Of a stretch of 64,000 nt of DNA, positions 62,213 to 64,000 are shown in pieces. The translations under genes were made by a program, and so were the position numbers. The DNA is from Molossus alvarezi (lineage: Eukaryota > Chordata > Mammalia > Chiroptera > Molossidae), in contig CM073890.1 of assembly GCA_037176705.1 (NCBI GenBank), positions 97,950,591 through 98,014,590 on the forward strand, read 5' to 3'. Numbering within the stretch: position 1 is the first letter of the stretch; each line of letters opens with the position of its first letter. A model generated the notes under the pieces. It searched no databases, was not told the DNA's origin, and saw only the letters and a list, made by a program, of their open reading frames with translations.

Positions 62213-62310
62213 TTCATTCATTCATTCATTCAGCAGGTATTTACTGAGCATCTACTATGCACCGTGCATTCTGCTGCCTCTGAAGATACAATGGACTCCT
62301 CCCACTTCTT
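62213..62310 (-). repeat. L2 3' end, antisense, with (TTCA)n
   Basis: 'ttcattcattcattcagcag' and 'tatttactgagcatctacta' with 'tgcaccgtgcattctgctgc' and 'ctctgaagatacaatgg' are the inverted terminus of L2 (sense ...gcctggcacatagtaggtgctcaataaat... tgaatgaatgaa). The TTCA units are the usual L2 terminal repeat. Confidence 0.8.
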
Positions 62311-62515
62311 TTTCCTTGTGCTCTCAAATGATGCAACTGGATGATTTTGCTCTATGCTTTCTACCTCTCGCGTCTTTCCTTCTGCTTTAGACTGTTTCGG
62401 CGATTAATCTGAAGGTTGTAGTTTTTCTCTTTGAATTAATTTTTTCCAATTCCACAAATATTTATTGATTTTGCACCATTCAGCAGATTATCTACAAAAA
62501 ACAATAAAGGACTAT

Positions 62516-62783
62516 AAAAATGAAGAGGTCACCCTGGCCAGTTTGCTAAGTGGTTAGAGCATTGGCCTGCAGTCCAGAGAGACCCGGGTTCAGTTCCCGC
62601 TATGGGCACGTACCTCAGTTGCAGTTTGTCTCCGGCCCTGGTTGGGGCTTGTGGGAGGCAGCCACTCGATGTGTCCCTTTCACGTCTATGTCTCTCTCTC
62701 TCTCTCTCTCTACCCCCCACTCTATCTGAACAAAAAATGGAAAAATGTCCTCGGGTGAGGATAAAAAAAAAATGAAGAAGTCA
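62516..62783 (+). repeat. Ves SINE 13 (group A1) with target-site duplication
   Basis: The body is about 62532-62767: 'ccctggccagtttgctaagt' and 'ggttagagc' (A box region, diverged), 'cccgggttcagttcccgct' (B box), 'gccactcgatgtgtcccttt', a CT tract, and the intact 3' hairpin tcctcgggtgaggataaaa. The duplication aaaaatgaagaggtca (62516-62531) and aaaaatgaagaagtca (62768-62783) differs at one base. It is one of the best-preserved copies. Confidence 0.95.
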
Positions 62784-62943
62784 CAGAAAGGACAGTCTTT
62801 CTATCAAATTAATTGTATTCTGTTTAGGGAGTGGAATATTAACAATCCCTCTAATTGCGCAAGGTAGAATATGACTTGAATGTGACTGGTGTCATCAGTC
62901 TTTGAAGAATCACAAGTGAAAGAGGAAAGAATCACAGCTGATT

Positions 62944-63518
62944 TCAGGGGTTTGCAAAAGGCTTAAAGATGGCTAAGTTGCCACAAAAAGGGATGAGAGG
63001 AAGAGGGTAGATGTCACAGTGGAACAAATCATATCTTCTGCTCTCTTCGCTTCTGTTCATGTTGAGAAGCTTGGACAAATGATCTGGTATGGGCACAACG
63101 GTCTTAAATGTCTTTTTAGGTATGTATGAGGTAAAGCTGGAACTTCTCATTGAAGGCACACTGTGATGGCCTTGAATGCAAGCGACAATTGTCTGTACTT
63201 CGTTTGGGGTCATAAAGAAATCTCTGAAAGTGAATGCAGCAGTTGGCTTTCGTGCCATGCATTCAAAGTCAACCTTTAATTCAAGTCTGTGGAATTTAAA
63301 TGTGAACCAGGTGAGCAGATTGGCAGACTCCAGGTAGTCTTTGGCCAGTGTTCATCAAGGTGGCAGAGCACAATGGGCACAGGATAATGGACTGTGTGAG
63401 GACGCCTGGCTGCTAGGTATGCCTCCTTCACTGTCTGTTGATCTTGGAGAAGGCATTCCCCTCTGTAACTTTTAGGCCCTTTTTGTTCATGATGGAAATA
63501 AACTAGGCTAATTTTCAA
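62944..63518 (-). pseudogene. Candidate frameshifted coding relic, gene not recognised
   Basis: Two minus-strand frames are joined by a one-base frame change near 63340. The upstream frame holds GPKSYRGECLLQDQQTVKEA and, further on, PVPIVLCHLDEH. The downstream frame continues as LAKDYLESANLLTWFTFKFH, then LKVDFECMARKPTAAFTFRD, to a stop at 62944. Together about 190 codons stay open with protein-like composition, which is unusual for this AT-rich window. I cannot name the parent. No clear poly-A tail or duplication marks retroposition, so it could also be a broken exon. Either way the frameshift argues that it is not functional. Confidence 0.35.
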
Positions 63519-64000
63519 AGGTAATTATAAAGATAAATATGGTAAATAAATTTGAAAGTATAAAGATCTATTCAAATTAGGGATTTCCCCTTGAATTTTT
63601 TTTATCTCCTCCCCATCCCACTTCAGGGTAGGATATTGTTGGAAGTGCAAAGGCTGTGAGAGAGGGGCATGGGTGGTATGTTCAAGGTCAAGTTTGGAGC
63701 CCAGGGTGGCTAGGGGACAATGAGCCAGGTGAGAGTGATAGGTGATGGGACTGCAGAGCAGAGGGTAGCCCTGGGTACTATTATACTGGCCTTCAATTCT
63801 GTGTGAAACTCTGATGTTCCACTCTGAGTGAACTGTGGAGTCTCTGCAAGGCTGAGCTAAGAAGTAATGTCATCAGAGTCAGGTCATTCTGGATGGCGTG
63901 TGGTGAAGAGGATATTAGCTGGGAAGGGAGAAAGAAGGGTGGTGACAAGGTATGCTAGATCTCACTTCTACTGGCTCCCAGGATTCCACTGTGCACATCA
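63519..64000. other. Unrecognised, moderately GC-richer end of window
   Basis: No gene, exon or repeat recognised. Purine-rich sequence without a long open frame. Confidence 0.4.

Noticed and set aside
1..64000. CRISPR arrays, operons, phage or plasmid modules
   Set aside because: The sequence is clearly mammalian. Tandem repeats seen are microsatellites, with no spacer-repeat architecture and no dense gene packing.

Overview
This window is nuclear DNA from a placental mammal, most likely a bat of the vesper-bat group (Vespertilionidae or a close yangochiropteran). The main evidence is thirteen tRNA-derived SINEs of the bat-restricted Ves type. They carry recognisable A box and B box promoter halves, a CT-rich segment and an A-rich tail, and many are flanked by clean target-site duplications. 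Placental-wide ancient repeats (MIR, L2, old L1 3' ends and a MaLR LTR) and bat-type L1 3' tails fit this. The species is not resolved.

I find no protein-coding gene that I can name and no rRNA, functional tRNA, CRISPR array or bacterial feature. Open reading frames are short (longest about 134 codons). The longest ones fall inside SINEs or L2 copies or show no family signature. The window therefore looks like intergenic or deep-intronic sequence. Two minus-strand intervals (about 15.70-15.99 kb and 62.94-63.52 kb) look like decayed coding sequence from genes I do not recognise. One interval (about 54.5-55.15 kb) has a good minus-strand splice acceptor followed by a short open frame and an AT-rich tail, and could be a terminal exon, but this is unproven.

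Layout. 0-9 kb: AT-rich, mostly unrecognised, with two antisense MIRs near its end. 9-15 kb: five Ves SINEs. 15-33 kb: no Ves SINE seen; it holds a candidate pseudogene, MIRs, a 0.8 kb old L1 3' end, an antisense MaLR LTR with a GA microsatellite, a CT/CTTT microsatellite, and a CpG-retaining patch near 30.3-30.7 kb. 33-49 kb: repeat-rich, with six Ves SINEs, four L2 copies, nested L2/SINE and L1/SINE compounds, and a bat-type L1 3' end. 49-60 kb: no Ves SINE seen, strongly AT-rich in part, with the candidate exon and a DR1 nuclear-receptor half-site pair. 60-64 kb: antisense L1 tails, an antisense L2 end, two Ves SINEs and the second candidate pseudogene.

The Ves copies fall into three structural groups. 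A1 has the box B context 'gggttcggttcc' and a 3' end 'tcctcgggtgagga' before the A tail. A2 has the same 3' end but a different middle. B has a 3' end 'aaatcaataaa'. I did not find a novel biological system. The most useful leads are the SINE 3' hairpin, the candidate terminal exon, the two decayed coding blocks and the SINE-poor intervals. All family names rest on visual recognition, not on a database search.
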